Positions 6,389 to 14,608 are shown, numbered from the stretch's first letter. The stretch: 33,855 bases of DNA from Burkholderiales bacterium (GCA_016000195.1 JAECRO010000031.1:1-33855); one strand, 5' to 3'. Numbers and translations are program-made. The notes: generated by a model not told the origin, from the letters alone.

Positions 6389-8406
6389 TGAATTCACCCT
6401 ATGTTTACCCCCGGGAATTTGACGTGATCGTGGTCGGTGGCGGCCATGCCGGCACCGAGGCCGCGCTGGCCGCCGCCCGCATGGGCTGCAAGACGCTGCT
6501 GCTCACGCACAACATCGAGACGCTTGGCCAGATGAGCTGCAACCCGTCGATTGGCGGCATCGGCAAGGGCCATCTGGTCAAGGAAGTGGATGCCATGGGC
6601 GGCGCGATGGCGCTGGCCACCGACGAGGGCGGCATCCAGTTCCGCATCCTGAACGGCTCCAAGGGTCCGGCCGTGCGCGCCACCCGGGCGCAGGCCGACC
6701 GGATTTTGTACAAGGCGGCGATTCGCCGGATGCTGGAGAACCAGCCCAAGCTGTGGCTGTTCCAGCAGGCGGTCGATGACCTGATGGTCGAAGGCGACCG
6801 GGTGGTGGGCGCGGTGACGCAGGTCGGCATCAAATTCCGCTCGCGCACGGTGGTGCTGACGGCCGGCACTTTCCTGGACGGCAAGATTCATGTCGGCCTG
6901 AACAACTACCCAGCCGGGCGCGCCGGCGACCCGCCGGCCGTGTCTTTAAGCGCCCGCCTGAAGGAACTCAAACTGCCGCAAGGCCGCCTGAAAACCGGCA
7001 CGCCACCGCGCATCGACGGCCGCACGATTGACTTCAGCAAGTGCGGCGTTCAGCCGGGCGACGGCATGCCGGGCGGCACACCCGGGCCGGTGCCGGTGTT
7101 CAGCTTCATGGGCGGCGCCATTGCGCATCCACGGCAGATGCCGTGCTGGATCACGCACACCAACGAGCGCACCCACGACATCATCCGCTCCGGCTTTGAC
7201 CGCAGCCCGATGTTCACCGGCAAGATCGACGGCGTGGGGCCGCGCTACTGCCCGAGCGTCGAGGACAAGATCAACCGCTTTGCCGGCAAGGACAGCCACC
7301 AGATTTTCCTGGAACCCGAAGGCTTGACGACGCACGAGATATACCCCAACGGCATCTCGACCAGCCTGCCATTCGACATCCAGTACGACCTGGTGCGCTC
7401 GATGGCGGGCATGGAAAACGCGCACATCCTGCGGCCCGGCTATGCGATTGAATACGACTACTTTGATCCGCGCGCCCTCAAGACCACGTTTGAGACCAGG
7501 GCGATTGGCGGGCTGTTCTTTGCCGGACAGATCAACGGCACGACTGGCTACGAAGAGGCTGCCGCGCAAGGCATGTTTGCCGGCATCAACGCCGCCCTGC
7601 AATGCCAGGGCAAGGACGCGTGGCTACCAAAGCGCGACGAGGCCTATCTGGGCGTGCTGGTCGATGACCTGATTACCAAGGGCGTGACCGAGCCCTACCG
7701 CATGTTTACCAGCCGGGCAGAGTTCCGTTTGATGCTGCGCGAAGACAATGCCGATATGCGCCTGACTGAAAAAGGGCGTGAACTGGGCCTGGTGGATGAT
7801 GCCCGCTGGGACGCCTTCAACCGAAAGCGCGACATTGTTTCACGTGAAACACAGCGCCTGCGGTCGCTCTGGATCAACCCGAACAACCTGCCAGCCAGCG
7901 AAGCCGAGCGCGTGCTGGGCAAGGCGATTGAACGCGAATACAACCTGGCTGATTTGCTGCGCCGCCCCGATGTGAGCTACGCCGGACTGATGTCGCTGGA
8001 CGGCGGCAAGTTTGCGAACCCGGAAATCCCGGCCGGGGAGGGCGTTGTTTCACGTGAAACATCCACGGATTCTGCATTGCCCACAGACCTGGTGAAAAGC
8101 GTGATCGAGCAAATCGAGATCACGGCCAAGTACGCAGGCTACATCGACCTGCAAAAAGTCGAAGTCGAGCGCGCTTCGCATTACGAAAACCTCAAGCTGC
8201 CGGCTGACCTGGATTATTTGCAGGTGTCTGCCCTGAGTTTTGAAGCGCGGCAGACCTTGAGCAAGCACAGGCCTGAAACGCTGGGCTTGGCATCACGCAT
8301 CCAGGGCATCACGCCGGCCACCATTTCGCTGCTGCTGGTGCATCTGAAAAAGAACCTGTGGAAAAACACCACACCCCTTCAATCCACCGAGCAGGCAGAA
8401 GTTTGA
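6388..8406 (+). CDS. mnmG: tRNA uridine-5-carboxymethylaminomethyl modification enzyme MnmG (GidA)
   Basis: 672 residues. An FAD-dependent enzyme that with MnmE installs the (carboxymethyl)aminomethyl group at U34 of tRNAs reading split codon boxes. The N-terminal Rossmann motif ([19 protein letters not shown]), [17 protein letters not shown], the [11 protein letters not shown] segment and the C-terminal helical domain with [10 protein letters not shown] are all present. GTG at 6385 is also in frame, but ATG at 6388 is preferred; AAGGA lies 7 bases upstream and the start overlaps the toxin stop. Two perfect parS sequences lie within the gene (7836-7851 and 8046-8061), each encoding Val-Ser-Arg-Glu-Thr. 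The second falls in a loop that E. coli MnmG, as I recall it, lacks. The stop overlaps rsmG by one base. Confidence 0.97.
   Translation: MNSPYVYPREFDVIVVGGGHAGTEAALAAARMGCKTLLLTHNIETLGQMSCNPSIGGIGKGHLVKEVDAMGGAMALATDEGGIQFRILNGSKGPAVRATRAQADRILYKAAIRRMLENQPKLWLFQQAVDDLMVEGDRVVGAVTQVGIKFRSRTVVLTAGTFLDGKIHVGLNNYPAGRAGDPPAVSLSARLKELKLPQGRLKTGTPPRIDGRTIDFSKCGVQPGDGMPGGTPGPVPVFSFMGGAIAHPRQMPCWITHTNERTHDIIRSGFDRSPMFTGKIDGVGPRYCPSVEDKINRFAGKDSHQIFLEPEGLTTHEIYPNGISTSLPFDIQYDLVRSMAGMENAHILRPGYAIEYDYFDPRALKTTFETRAIGGLFFAGQINGTTGYEEAAAQGMFAGINAALQCQGKDAWLPKRDEAYLGVLVDDLITKGVTEPYRMFTSRAEFRLMLREDNADMRLTEKGRELGLVDDARWDAFNRKRDIVSRETQRLRSLWINPNNLPASEAERVLGKAIEREYNLADLLRRPDVSYAGLMSLDGGKFANPEIPAGEGVVSRETSTDSALPTDLVKSVIEQIEITAKYAGYIDLQKVEVERASHYENLKLPADLDYLQVSALSFEARQTLSKHRPETLGLASRIQGITPATISLLLVHLKKNLWKNTTPLQSTEQAEV
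7836..7851. promoter_or_regulatory. parS: parS site 1 (ParB binding), inside mnmG
   Basis: TGTTTCACGTGAAACA is a perfect 16-base palindrome identical to the canonical chromosomal parS consensus. It lies inside the mnmG reading frame, where it encodes (I)VSRET, about 3 kb from parB. ParB should load here and spread or slide as a CTP clamp. Confidence 0.95.
8046..8061. promoter_or_regulatory. parS: parS site 2 (ParB binding), inside mnmG
   Basis: A second perfect TGTTTCACGTGAAACA, exactly 210 bases from the first (about 20 helical turns) and again read in frame as VSRET. Here the peptide sits in a likely flexible surface loop of MnmG. Confidence 0.95.
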
Positions 8407-9071
8407 TGGCGCGTACTGAACAGGATTTGCGTTCGACCTTGAAAGCTGGACTTGAAACGCTGCAACTGCACTTGAGCGATCAGCAGATCGAGCAGTTGCT
8501 GGCCTACCAGGCCATGATCGCCAAATGGACGCAGGTGTACAACCTGACATCGGTGCGTGACCCGGCGGAAATGATGACGCATCACCTGCTGGACAGTCTG
8601 GCGGCCGTCCCGGCCTTGCAGCGCTATTTGCAGGGCGCCGGGCTGGAGCAAGGCAGCCGCCTGCTCGATGTCGGCTCGGGCGCTGGACTGCCGGGCGTGG
8701 TGATTGCGATTTGCTGCCCGACGGTGGCCGTAAGCTGCGTCGATACCGTGGCCAAGAAAGCGGCTTTCATCAAGCAGGCCGCGCTGGCCCTGAAGCTTCC
8801 CAATCTCACCGGGCTTCATGCGCGGGTGGAAAGTATCACTCAATCCTTTGACGTGATTTGTTCCCGTGCATTTGCTTCGCTCGCTGATTTCACCAACTGG
8901 TCTGCCGGAGCGTTGGCGCCGCATGGCGTCTGGATGGCCATGAAAGGCAAGCATCCAGCCGATGAACTGCAGGCTTTGCCCCAAAACATTGCCATGTTTC
9001 ACGTGGAACAATTGAAGGTTCCAGGCCTGGATGCCGAGCGTTGCATCCTTTGGTTGCGGCCCGTGTCGTAA
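8406..9071 (+). CDS. rsmG: 16S rRNA (guanine-527 N7)-methyltransferase RsmG (GidB)
   Basis: 221 residues from the ATG at 8406, which shares its A with the mnmG stop (TGATG). An SAM-dependent class I methyltransferase acting on G527 of 16S rRNA; loss in other species gives low-level streptomycin resistance. The SAM-binding motif (LLDVGSGAGLPGVVIAI), the acidic residue in CVDTVAKKAAF, the SRAFASLADF segment and MKGKHP are visible. An in-frame GTG at 8358 would extend the N-terminus into the mnmG C-terminus and is rejected. A third parS-like site at 8995-9010 lies near its 3' end and encodes MFHVEQ. Confidence 0.96.
   Translation: MARTEQDLRSTLKAGLETLQLHLSDQQIEQLLAYQAMIAKWTQVYNLTSVRDPAEMMTHHLLDSLAAVPALQRYLQGAGLEQGSRLLDVGSGAGLPGVVIAICCPTVAVSCVDTVAKKAAFIKQAALALKLPNLTGLHARVESITQSFDVICSRAFASLADFTNWSAGALAPHGVWMAMKGKHPADELQALPQNIAMFHVEQLKVPGLDAERCILWLRPVS
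8995..9010. promoter_or_regulatory. parS: parS-like site 3, inside rsmG
   Basis: TGTTTCACGTGGAACA differs from the palindromic consensus at one base and is also an accepted parS variant (one half GTTTCAC, the other GTGGAAC). It is read in frame as (M)FHVEQ in RsmG, 949 bases from site 2 and about 310 bases before parA. Confidence 0.88.
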
Positions 9072-9100
9072 ACTCAAACCCTCTACTACTGGAGCATTCC

Positions 9101-9265
9101 ATGCCGGGCTCGTTTGTTGGTGTTGCCGACTATGGCGCTTTTGTCCTTGCAATCATTGTGTTTTTATTGATTCCCGGCCCCGGCAATCTGGCCCTGATCA
9201 CCTCGACCAGCAAAGGCGGCATGTTCCTGATCGCCTTCGGCATCAAGCTGGCGCTTTCCCGGTAA
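9101..9265 (+). pseudogene. LysE/RhtB-family amino-acid exporter, internally deleted remnant
   Basis: Only 54 codons, against about 200-215 for the family. Residues 1-40 match a LysE N-terminus (YGAFVLAIIVFLLIPGPGNL then ALITSTSKGG). The last dozen (IAFGIKLALSR) match the very C-terminus of the same proteins. About 150 internal codons are therefore missing while the frame is kept, as expected for a deletion between the two ends. The start (GGAG 7 bases before ATG) is intact. A full lysE at this place, between rsmG and parA, is what I expect in relatives; this comparison is from memory. One transmembrane segment remains, so transport is not possible. Confidence 0.8.
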
Positions 9266-9319
9266 ATCGAACAAAGCAATCCTGACTTCCCTCAACGGAA
9301 CGACAACCAACAATACGTT

Positions 9320-10084
9320 ATGGCCAAAATATTCTGCATTGCCAACCAAAAGGGCGGGGTGGGTAAAACCACCACCACCGTCAACCTGGCCGCCGGCCTG
9401 GCCCAGGTCGGCCAGCGCGTGCTGATGGTGGACCTGGACCCGCAGGGCAATGCCACCATGGGCTCGGGCGTGGACAAGCGCAAGCTTGAAATGACGGTCT
9501 ATGACGTGCTGCTCGAAGCCGCATCCATCGTCGATGCCCGGGTCCACAGCGAGAAATCCGGCTACGACGTGCTGGGCGCCAACCGCGAACTCTCCGGCGC
9601 CGAGATCGAGCTGGTGTCGCTGGAGCGCCGCGAAAAGCGCCTCAAGCAGGCGCTGGCCAAGGTGGACAAGGACTATGACTTCATCCTGATCGACTGCCCG
9701 CCGTCACTGTCAATGCTGACGCTGAACGGGCTGTGCGCGGCCAATGGCGTGATTGTTCCGATGCAGTGCGAATACTTCGCGCTCGAAGGCGTGACCGACC
9801 TGGTCAACACCATCAAGCAGGTGCATGCCAACCTGAACAAGGACCTGCAGATCATCGGCCTGCTGCGCGTCATGTTCGACCCGCGCATCACGCTGCAGCA
9901 GCAGGTCAGCGAGCAGCTCAAGGGGCACTTCGGCGACAAGGTGTTCAACACCGTCATTCCGCGCAATGTCCGCCTGGCCGAGGCGCCGAGCTACGGCCTG
10001 CCCGGCGTGATCTTTGACCCGTCTTCCAAGGGCGCGCAGGCCTTCGTGGCCTTTGCCCAGGAGATGGTGGCGCGCATTTTGTAG
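9320..10084 (+). CDS. parA: Chromosome partitioning ATPase ParA (Soj)
   Basis: 254 residues. A deviant Walker A P-loop ATPase: KGGVGKTTTTVNLAAGLAQ at residues 11-29 with the signature lysine (K11), Walker A' MVDLDPQGNATMG and Walker B ILIDCPPSL. It binds DNA non-specifically as an ATP dimer and is released by ParB, moving the origin region. The short N-terminus (no HTH) marks it as a chromosomal, small type ParA. The upstream region lacks a strong Shine-Dalgarno sequence. parB follows after one intervening hydrolase gene, and parS sites lie just upstream. Confidence 0.96.
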   Translation: MAKIFCIANQKGGVGKTTTTVNLAAGLAQVGQRVLMVDLDPQGNATMGSGVDKRKLEMTVYDVLLEAASIVDARVHSEKSGYDVLGANRELSGAEIELVSLERREKRLKQALAKVDKDYDFILIDCPPSLSMLTLNGLCAANGVIVPMQCEYFALEGVTDLVNTIKQVHANLNKDLQIIGLLRVMFDPRITLQQQVSEQLKGHFGDKVFNTVIPRNVRLAEAPSYGLPGVIFDPSSKGAQAFVAFAQEMVARIL

Positions 10085-10094
10085 CCGGCAGCCT

Positions 10095-10163
10095 GATTTA
10101 TTGATAAAAACCATGGCTTGCGCATGTCCGGCCTGCATAAGCGGCTATTAAAAGCATAGCAAA
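10095..10163. repeat. Dispersed palindromic intergenic repeat, copy 2
   Basis: The left arm 10095-10124 (GATTTATTGATAAAAACCAT then GGCTTGCGCA) and the right arm 10134-10163, whose reverse complement begins TTGCTATGCTTTTAATAGC, match the family arms with several mismatches. It occupies most of the gap between parA and the hydrolase gene. Confidence 0.65.
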
Positions 10164-10209
10164 CCGGGCGCCGCCCGAGTTTTACAGCCCTGAAGGTTTG
10201 ACCGAACCC

Positions 10210-10764
10210 ATGAACCCCCGCAACGTACTGATTCTTCCCGGCTGGCAAGGCAGCGGCCCGGACCACTGGCAAAGCCGCTGGGAGCGCGCGCATGGCTACG
10301 CCCGGGTCGAGCAGCACGACTGGATGCGGCCGCTGCGCGGCGACTGGATTGCGCGGCTCGAAGACGTGCTGCTGTCCTGCGATATGGAGCAGGATGGACC
10401 CGCCGTGCTGGTCGCGCACAGCCTGGGTTGCCAGCATGTGGCCGCCTGGGCCGCGCACAGCCGCAACACGCATCGGGTGAAGGCTGCGCTGCTGGTGGCG
10501 CCGCCCGATGTCGAGCGTGCCGATGTGCGTGGCCTGCTGCCCAGCTGGTCGCCCGTGGCGCTGGGCCGCTTGCCGTTTGCCACGCGCCTGTTTGCCAGCA
10601 GCAACGATCCTTTTTGCACGCCTGAACGCACCCGGCAGTTTGCCGCCGCCTGGGGGGCAGACTTCATCGACGCCGGCCCGCGCGGCCACCTGAATGCCGA
10701 CAGCGGCCTGGGCGACTGGCCGCAAGCGCATGAACAGCTGCAGCAACTGATACGTGATACGTGA
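10210..10764 (+). CDS. RBBP9/YdeN-like alpha/beta serine hydrolase
   Basis: 184 residues. The small hydrolase fold starts with VLILPGWQGSGPDHWQ. The nucleophile Ser71 lies in AHSLGC, an acidic residue in SSNDPFC and the catalytic His in GPRGHLN, giving a complete triad. Substrate unknown. The start is uncertain: ATG at 10210 is chosen because it begins just before the conserved strand; an in-frame TTG at 10198 has GAAGG almost touching it and is less likely. The gene sits between parA and parB in the same direction, so it is probably co-transcribed with them, but nothing in the sequence links it to segregation. Its stop codon lies within a 7-base tandem repeat. Confidence 0.85.
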   Translation: MNPRNVLILPGWQGSGPDHWQSRWERAHGYARVEQHDWMRPLRGDWIARLEDVLLSCDMEQDGPAVLVAHSLGCQHVAAWAAHSRNTHRVKAALLVAPPDVERADVRGLLPSWSPVALGRLPFATRLFASSNDPFCTPERTRQFAAAWGADFIDAGPRGHLNADSGLGDWPQAHEQLQQLIRDT

Positions 10765-10775
10765 TGCGTGATACT
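10748..10775 (+). repeat. Heptanucleotide tandem repeat across a stop codon
   Basis: Four tandem units of TGATACG (third TGATGCG, fourth TGATACT) cover the end of the hydrolase gene. Because the unit is 7 bases long and contains TGA, stops occur in all three frames within 21 bases. Confidence 0.8.
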
Positions 10776-10841
10776 TCCGCCTGAGCCCCACCCGACCCGC
10801 GCCTGGCGCCCCTCCCGATTAAAGAAAGACAAGACATCTCC

Positions 10842-11777
10842 ATGGTCACGAAAAAACAAAAAGGCCTGGGTCGCGGGCTCGAAGCGCTGCTCGGCCCCAA
10901 GGTCGATGAATCGCCCGAAGCCGCCAATGCCCTGAGCGCGGCAAGCAGCCCGGGCCTGCCCGCTTTGCTGCTGCTCGACGAGCTGGTGCCCGGCCAGTAC
11001 CAGCCGCGCACCCGCATGGACGAGGGCGCGCTCTACGAGCTGGCCGAATCCATCAAGGTGCAGGGCATCATGCAGCCGATCCTGGTGCGGCGCCTCTCCA
11101 GCGGCGCCAACAGCGGCAAGTACGAAATCATTGCCGGTGAACGGCGTTTCAGGGCCGCCCGTCTGGCCGGCCTGGACAGCCTGCCGGTCTTGATCCGCGA
11201 CGTGCCCGACGAGTCGGCCGCCGCCATGGCCCTGATTGAAAACATCCAGCGCGAAGACCTCAATCCGCTCGAAGAAGCGCAGGGCCTGCAGCGCCTGGTG
11301 AAGGAGTTCGGCCTGACCCACGAGCTGGCGGCGCAGGCCGTGGGCCGCTCGCGCAGCGCCGCGTCCAACCTGCTGCGCCTCTTGAACCTGGCCGACCCGG
11401 TGCAGACCATGCTGATGGCCGGCGACCTGGACATGGGCCATGCGCGGGCGCTGCTGGCGCTCGACCGGGCGACGCAAATCACCGCCGCCAACCAGATCAC
11501 GGCGCGCAAGCTGTCGGTGCGCGAGGCCGAAAGCCTGGTCAAGAAACTGGGCAGCGAGTTCTCGCTGACGCCCAACAAGACCCCGCCTGAAAAGGCGCGC
11601 GACACCCGCCGCGTGGAAGAAGAACTGGCCGACCTGCTGATGGCCGAGGTGGAAGTCCGCATCAAAAAGCAGGTCAAGCGCAACGGCAAGCGCGAAGACA
11701 TGGGCGAGCTGGCGATCCAGTTTTCGTCGCTCGACGAGATCAACGGGCTGATTGAGCGCCTGCGCCGGGCCGCCTGA
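10842..11777 (+). CDS. parB: Chromosome partitioning protein ParB (Spo0J)
   Basis: 311 residues. A CTP-dependent DNA clamp that binds parS, recruits ParA and condensin, and forms the partition complex. The N-terminus (KKQKGLGRGLEALLG) is the ParA-interacting peptide. The CTP-binding boxes include GQYQPRTRMDE and GERRFRAARLAGL. The HTH region follows (LAQAVGRSRSAASNLLRLL context), and a basic C-terminal dimerisation domain ends the protein. It is the last gene of the parA-hydrolase-parB cluster. The cognate parS sites are at 7836, 8046 and 8995. Confidence 0.96.
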   Translation: MVTKKQKGLGRGLEALLGPKVDESPEAANALSAASSPGLPALLLLDELVPGQYQPRTRMDEGALYELAESIKVQGIMQPILVRRLSSGANSGKYEIIAGERRFRAARLAGLDSLPVLIRDVPDESAAAMALIENIQREDLNPLEEAQGLQRLVKEFGLTHELAAQAVGRSRSAASNLLRLLNLADPVQTMLMAGDLDMGHARALLALDRATQITAANQITARKLSVREAESLVKKLGSEFSLTPNKTPPEKARDTRRVEEELADLLMAEVEVRIKKQVKRNGKREDMGELAIQFSSLDEINGLIERLRRAA

Positions 11778-11863
11778 GGCATGCCGGGCTGAACCTGCCG
11801 CGTCTGGCGGACCGTTTGGCTGACAGCTTCGAGGCCGCTGGTATGGCAGGCATGCCGGGCTAA
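11777..11863. repeat. Pair of 17-base direct repeats after parB
   Basis: AGGCATGCCGGGCTGAA (11777-11793, starting at the parB stop) recurs with one change as AGGCATGCCGGGCTAAA (11847-11863), 70 bases apart. No terminator hairpin with a T run is visible in the parB-hydrolase gap. Possible trace of a small duplication. Confidence 0.6.
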
Positions 11864-11959
11864 ATCCTACGTCAGCAAGGGGTTATTGCTGCGCTGTTTG
11901 GCCTGCTGTAGAGATGACGATAAAAGTATCAAAAACTACAGGCTCACGCCTTCACCACC

Positions 11960-12715
11960 ATGTCCTCTACTGCCGGCCTTTCAATTTCCCGTCCGCCCCT
12001 GACGCTGCTGGGAACCGAGCCCTGGCGTGCTGCCATGGAGTACCTGGCCTTCAAGGTCAACGATTTCAAGCAAAAGAAAACAGCCCCTGTCGGCGACGGG
12101 CATCCGGTCATCATCTTTCCGGGCCTGGCCACCGATGGCTCGGCCGTCGAGCCCTTGCGCGATTACTGCGAATCGCTGGGCTACACCGCCATTGACTGGG
12201 GCAAGGGCTACAACACCGGCCCCAAGGGCGATTTGGACGCATGGCTGGCTGATCTGGCGTCGCACACCGCCGAGCTGCTGGACCGCTACCCGGACACGGC
12301 AACGCTGATCGGCTGGAGCCTGGGCGGGCTGTATGCGCGCGAAGTCGGCAAGCTGCTGGCGCCGCAGGTGCGCCAGGTCATCACCATCGCCACGCCTTTT
12401 AACGCCGAGGCTGACCATACCAACGTCGGCTGGCTGTTTCGCATGCTCAGCGGTGCATCGGCTGCCATAGACCCGGCATTGAGCAAACGCCTGCGCACGC
12501 CGCCGCCGCTTCCCACAACGTCTATCTACAGCCGCTCCGATGGCGTGGTGGCCTGGGAAACCTGCTGCCATGCCAGGACATCCCGGCAGGTGCAGGACAT
12601 TGAAATTGACGGCAGCCACATCGGCATGGGCTGGAACCCGGCGGTCCTGGAGATCGTGGCTGACCGGCTTGCCCAGCATCCCGCCGGCTGGCAGCCGTAT
12701 ACCCTGATTGCCTGA
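11960..12715 (+). CDS. Alpha/beta hydrolase, lipase/esterase-like
   Basis: 251 residues. The fold begins with HPVIIFPGLATDGSAVEPLR (oxyanion region). The nucleophile Ser120 is in GWSLGG, and the acid and His candidates are in YSRSDGVV and DGSHIGMGWNP near the C-terminus, as in PGAP1/triacylglycerol-lipase-like esterases. No signal peptide, so probably cytoplasmic. Substrate not predictable. ATG at 11960 is the first good start in frame; no strong Shine-Dalgarno sequence is seen. It stands alone after parB and converges on the chrA remnant. Confidence 0.82.
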   Translation: MSSTAGLSISRPPLTLLGTEPWRAAMEYLAFKVNDFKQKKTAPVGDGHPVIIFPGLATDGSAVEPLRDYCESLGYTAIDWGKGYNTGPKGDLDAWLADLASHTAELLDRYPDTATLIGWSLGGLYAREVGKLLAPQVRQVITIATPFNAEADHTNVGWLFRMLSGASAAIDPALSKRLRTPPPLPTTSIYSRSDGVVAWETCCHARTSRQVQDIEIDGSHIGMGWNPAVLEIVADRLAQHPAGWQPYTLIA

Positions 12716-12754
12716 TGCGCAGGGCGGGCCGATTGTTTGGCGTCCATAAGCCCG

Positions 12755-13009
12755 TCAATCGACTCTGCGCCCCATCCAAAGCGTAACTTGCCGCACGAAG
12801 CTGCTGGCCGGACCCGGCAAAAACTGGCACAGTGCCACCAGGTCGGCGTAGCTGCGCTCGCTCAGCCAGCGCCGGCGCGCCACGAACTCTTCGCGGAAAT
12901 AGCCCAGGTGGGCCATCGGCCCGCCAAACGAGGTCAGGCCCAGACGCAGGAACACCGCAAAAATAGTCCAGGCGCTGGCCGGGCCACGGGCGCTTTCGCG
13001 CTGCGTCAC
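12755..13009 (-). pseudogene. chrA: Chromate transporter ChrA, 5' remnant
   Basis: 84 codons against about 400 for ChrA. Residues 14-69 are a clear ChrA N-terminus (FLRLGLTSFGGPMAHLGYFR and ADLVALCQFLPGPASS). After PASS the sequence (FVRQVTLWMGRRVD) no longer resembles ChrA, so a deletion junction lies near 12800 and the rest is lost. The GTG start at 13009..13007 overlaps the TGA of the upstream FAD oxidase gene (GTGA), which is a natural translational coupling and shows the gene was once intact in that operon. Only part of one transport domain remains, so function is not expected. Confidence 0.85.
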
Positions 13010-14427
13010 AGCGAAAAAATCTTGCCCGGATTCATGATGTTCTTCGGGTCCAGCGCACGCTTGATGGCGCGCATCATGTCCACCGCGCCGCCGCCGGTCT
13101 CGCTCAGCAGGAAGTCCATCTTGCCCAAACCAATGCCGTGCTCGCCGCTGCAGGTGCCTTCCAGGCGCAGGGCTCTGGCCACGAGCTGGTGGTTCAGGGC
13201 TTCGGCGGCGTCGCGCTCTTCGGGATTGCCGGGGTCGATCAGGTAGCCGAAGTGGAAATTGCCGTCGCCCACATGGCCGACCAGGAAGTAGGGAATGCCG
13301 CTGGCATCGGCCTCGGCCACCGATTCAAGCAGGCCGTCGGCCAGGCGCGAAATCGGCACGCAGGTGTCGGTCGAGATCGCCCGGCAGCCGGGCCGGCTCT
13401 GGATGGCCGCAAAGTAGGCGTTGTGCCGCGCCGTCCAGAGCCGGGTGCGCTCCTCGGGCGTGCTGGCCCATTCAAAGGCATTGCCGCCGTGGCCGCTGGC
13501 GAGTTCCTGCACCAGTCCGGCCTGCTCCTTCACGCCGTTCGGCGTGCCGTGGAACTCCATCAGCAGCATGGGTTCTTCGCGCAGGCCGAGCTTGCTGTGG
13601 GCGTTCACCATGCGGATGGTGTTGGCGTCGATCAGCTCGACGCGGGCAATCGGCACGCCCAGCTGGATGATCTCGATGGTCGTGCGCACCGCCGCCTCGA
13701 TGCTCGGAAACGAGCAGATCGCCGCCGAGATCGCCTCGGGCAGCGGGTAGAGCCTGACCGTGACTTCGGTGATCACGCCCAGCGTGCCTTCGCTGCCGAC
13801 CATCAGGCGCGTCAGGTCGTAGCCGGCCGCTGACTTTTTCGCGCGCGTGCCGGTGCGGATGACGCTGCCGCTGGCGGTGACGACTTCGAGCGCCAGCACG
13901 TTCTCGCGCATGCTGCCGTAGCGCACGGCGTTGGTGCCGCTGGCGCGCGTGGCGCTCATGCCGCCCAGCGTCGCGTCGGCGCCAGGGTCGATGGGAAAGA
14001 ACAGGCCGGTGCTCCTGATTTCTTCGTTGAGCTGCTTGCGCGTCACGCCGGGCTGCACCACCGCCGTCAGGTCTTCCGGGTTGATGGCCAGCACCCGGTT
14101 CATGCGGCTCACGTCGATGCTGATGCCGCCCTGCACCGCCAGCAGGTGGCCTTCGAGCGAGGTGCCGACGCCAAACGGAATCACCGGCACGCTGTACTGG
14201 CTGGCCAGCTTCACCGCGTCGGCCACGTCCTGCGTGCTTTCGGCAAACACCACGGCGGCCGGCGGCGGCGCGGCGAATGAGGATTCGTCGCGGCCATGCT
14301 GTTCGCGCACCACCAGGGCGGTCGAGCAGCGCTCGGCAAAACGGGATTTCAGCGCGTCTATCAGTGCCTGCGGCGTCTCGCGCTGGAGGATTTCGGGCAG
14401 CAGGTGCTTGGGCAGCGGTGCGTTCAT
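13006..14427 (-). CDS. FAD-binding oxidoreductase, D-lactate dehydrogenase/GlcD type
   Basis: 473 residues from ATG at 14427, chosen because AGGAGACGCCCC precedes it; the open frame to 14517 lacks family similarity. An N-terminal FAD-binding domain of the PCMH type (PFGVGTSLEGHLLAVQGGIS, VQPGVTRKQLN, IDPGADATLGGM) is followed by a C-terminal substrate domain (GHVGDGNFH and CSGEHGIGLGK). Such enzymes oxidise D-lactate, glycolate or other 2-hydroxyacids and pass electrons to cytochrome c or quinone. The exact substrate cannot be assigned. The chrA remnant overlaps its 3' end. The gene is divergent from the cobalamin adenosyltransferase. Confidence 0.9.
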   Translation of the reverse strand: MNAPLPKHLLPEILQRETPQALIDALKSRFAERCSTALVVREQHGRDESSFAAPPPAAVVFAESTQDVADAVKLASQYSVPVIPFGVGTSLEGHLLAVQGGISIDVSRMNRVLAINPEDLTAVVQPGVTRKQLNEEIRSTGLFFPIDPGADATLGGMSATRASGTNAVRYGSMRENVLALEVVTASGSVIRTGTRAKKSAAGYDLTRLMVGSEGTLGVITEVTVRLYPLPEAISAAICSFPSIEAAVRTTIEIIQLGVPIARVELIDANTIRMVNAHSKLGLREEPMLLMEFHGTPNGVKEQAGLVQELASGHGGNAFEWASTPEERTRLWTARHNAYFAAIQSRPGCRAISTDTCVPISRLADGLLESVAEADASGIPYFLVGHVGDGNFHFGYLIDPGNPEERDAAEALNHQLVARALRLEGTCSGEHGIGLGKMDFLLSETGGGAVDMMRAIKRALDPKNIMNPGKIFSL

Positions 14428-14608
14428 GGGGCGTCTCCTGAGGGGAAAACCGGAGTTTACGGCCTGGGCGCCCTGTGGCGTCAAGCCTGATGGCCTGCTG
14501 GCGGCATCACCATGCACCGGGTTTTATCAGGCTTGGGTAAAAGCTTGCTAACCTCACTGCCTGCTTCATCAACCTTCCAACTTGCCGCGCCCAGGCGCTT
14601 TTACCCTT

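Noticed and set aside
8350..8370. Possible DnaA box or origin near the mnmG 3' end (TGTGGAAAA)
   Set aside because: Only a single weak match; no cluster of TTATCCACA-like boxes or AT-rich unwinding region is present, so no oriC call is made although ParABS suggests an origin-proximal position.
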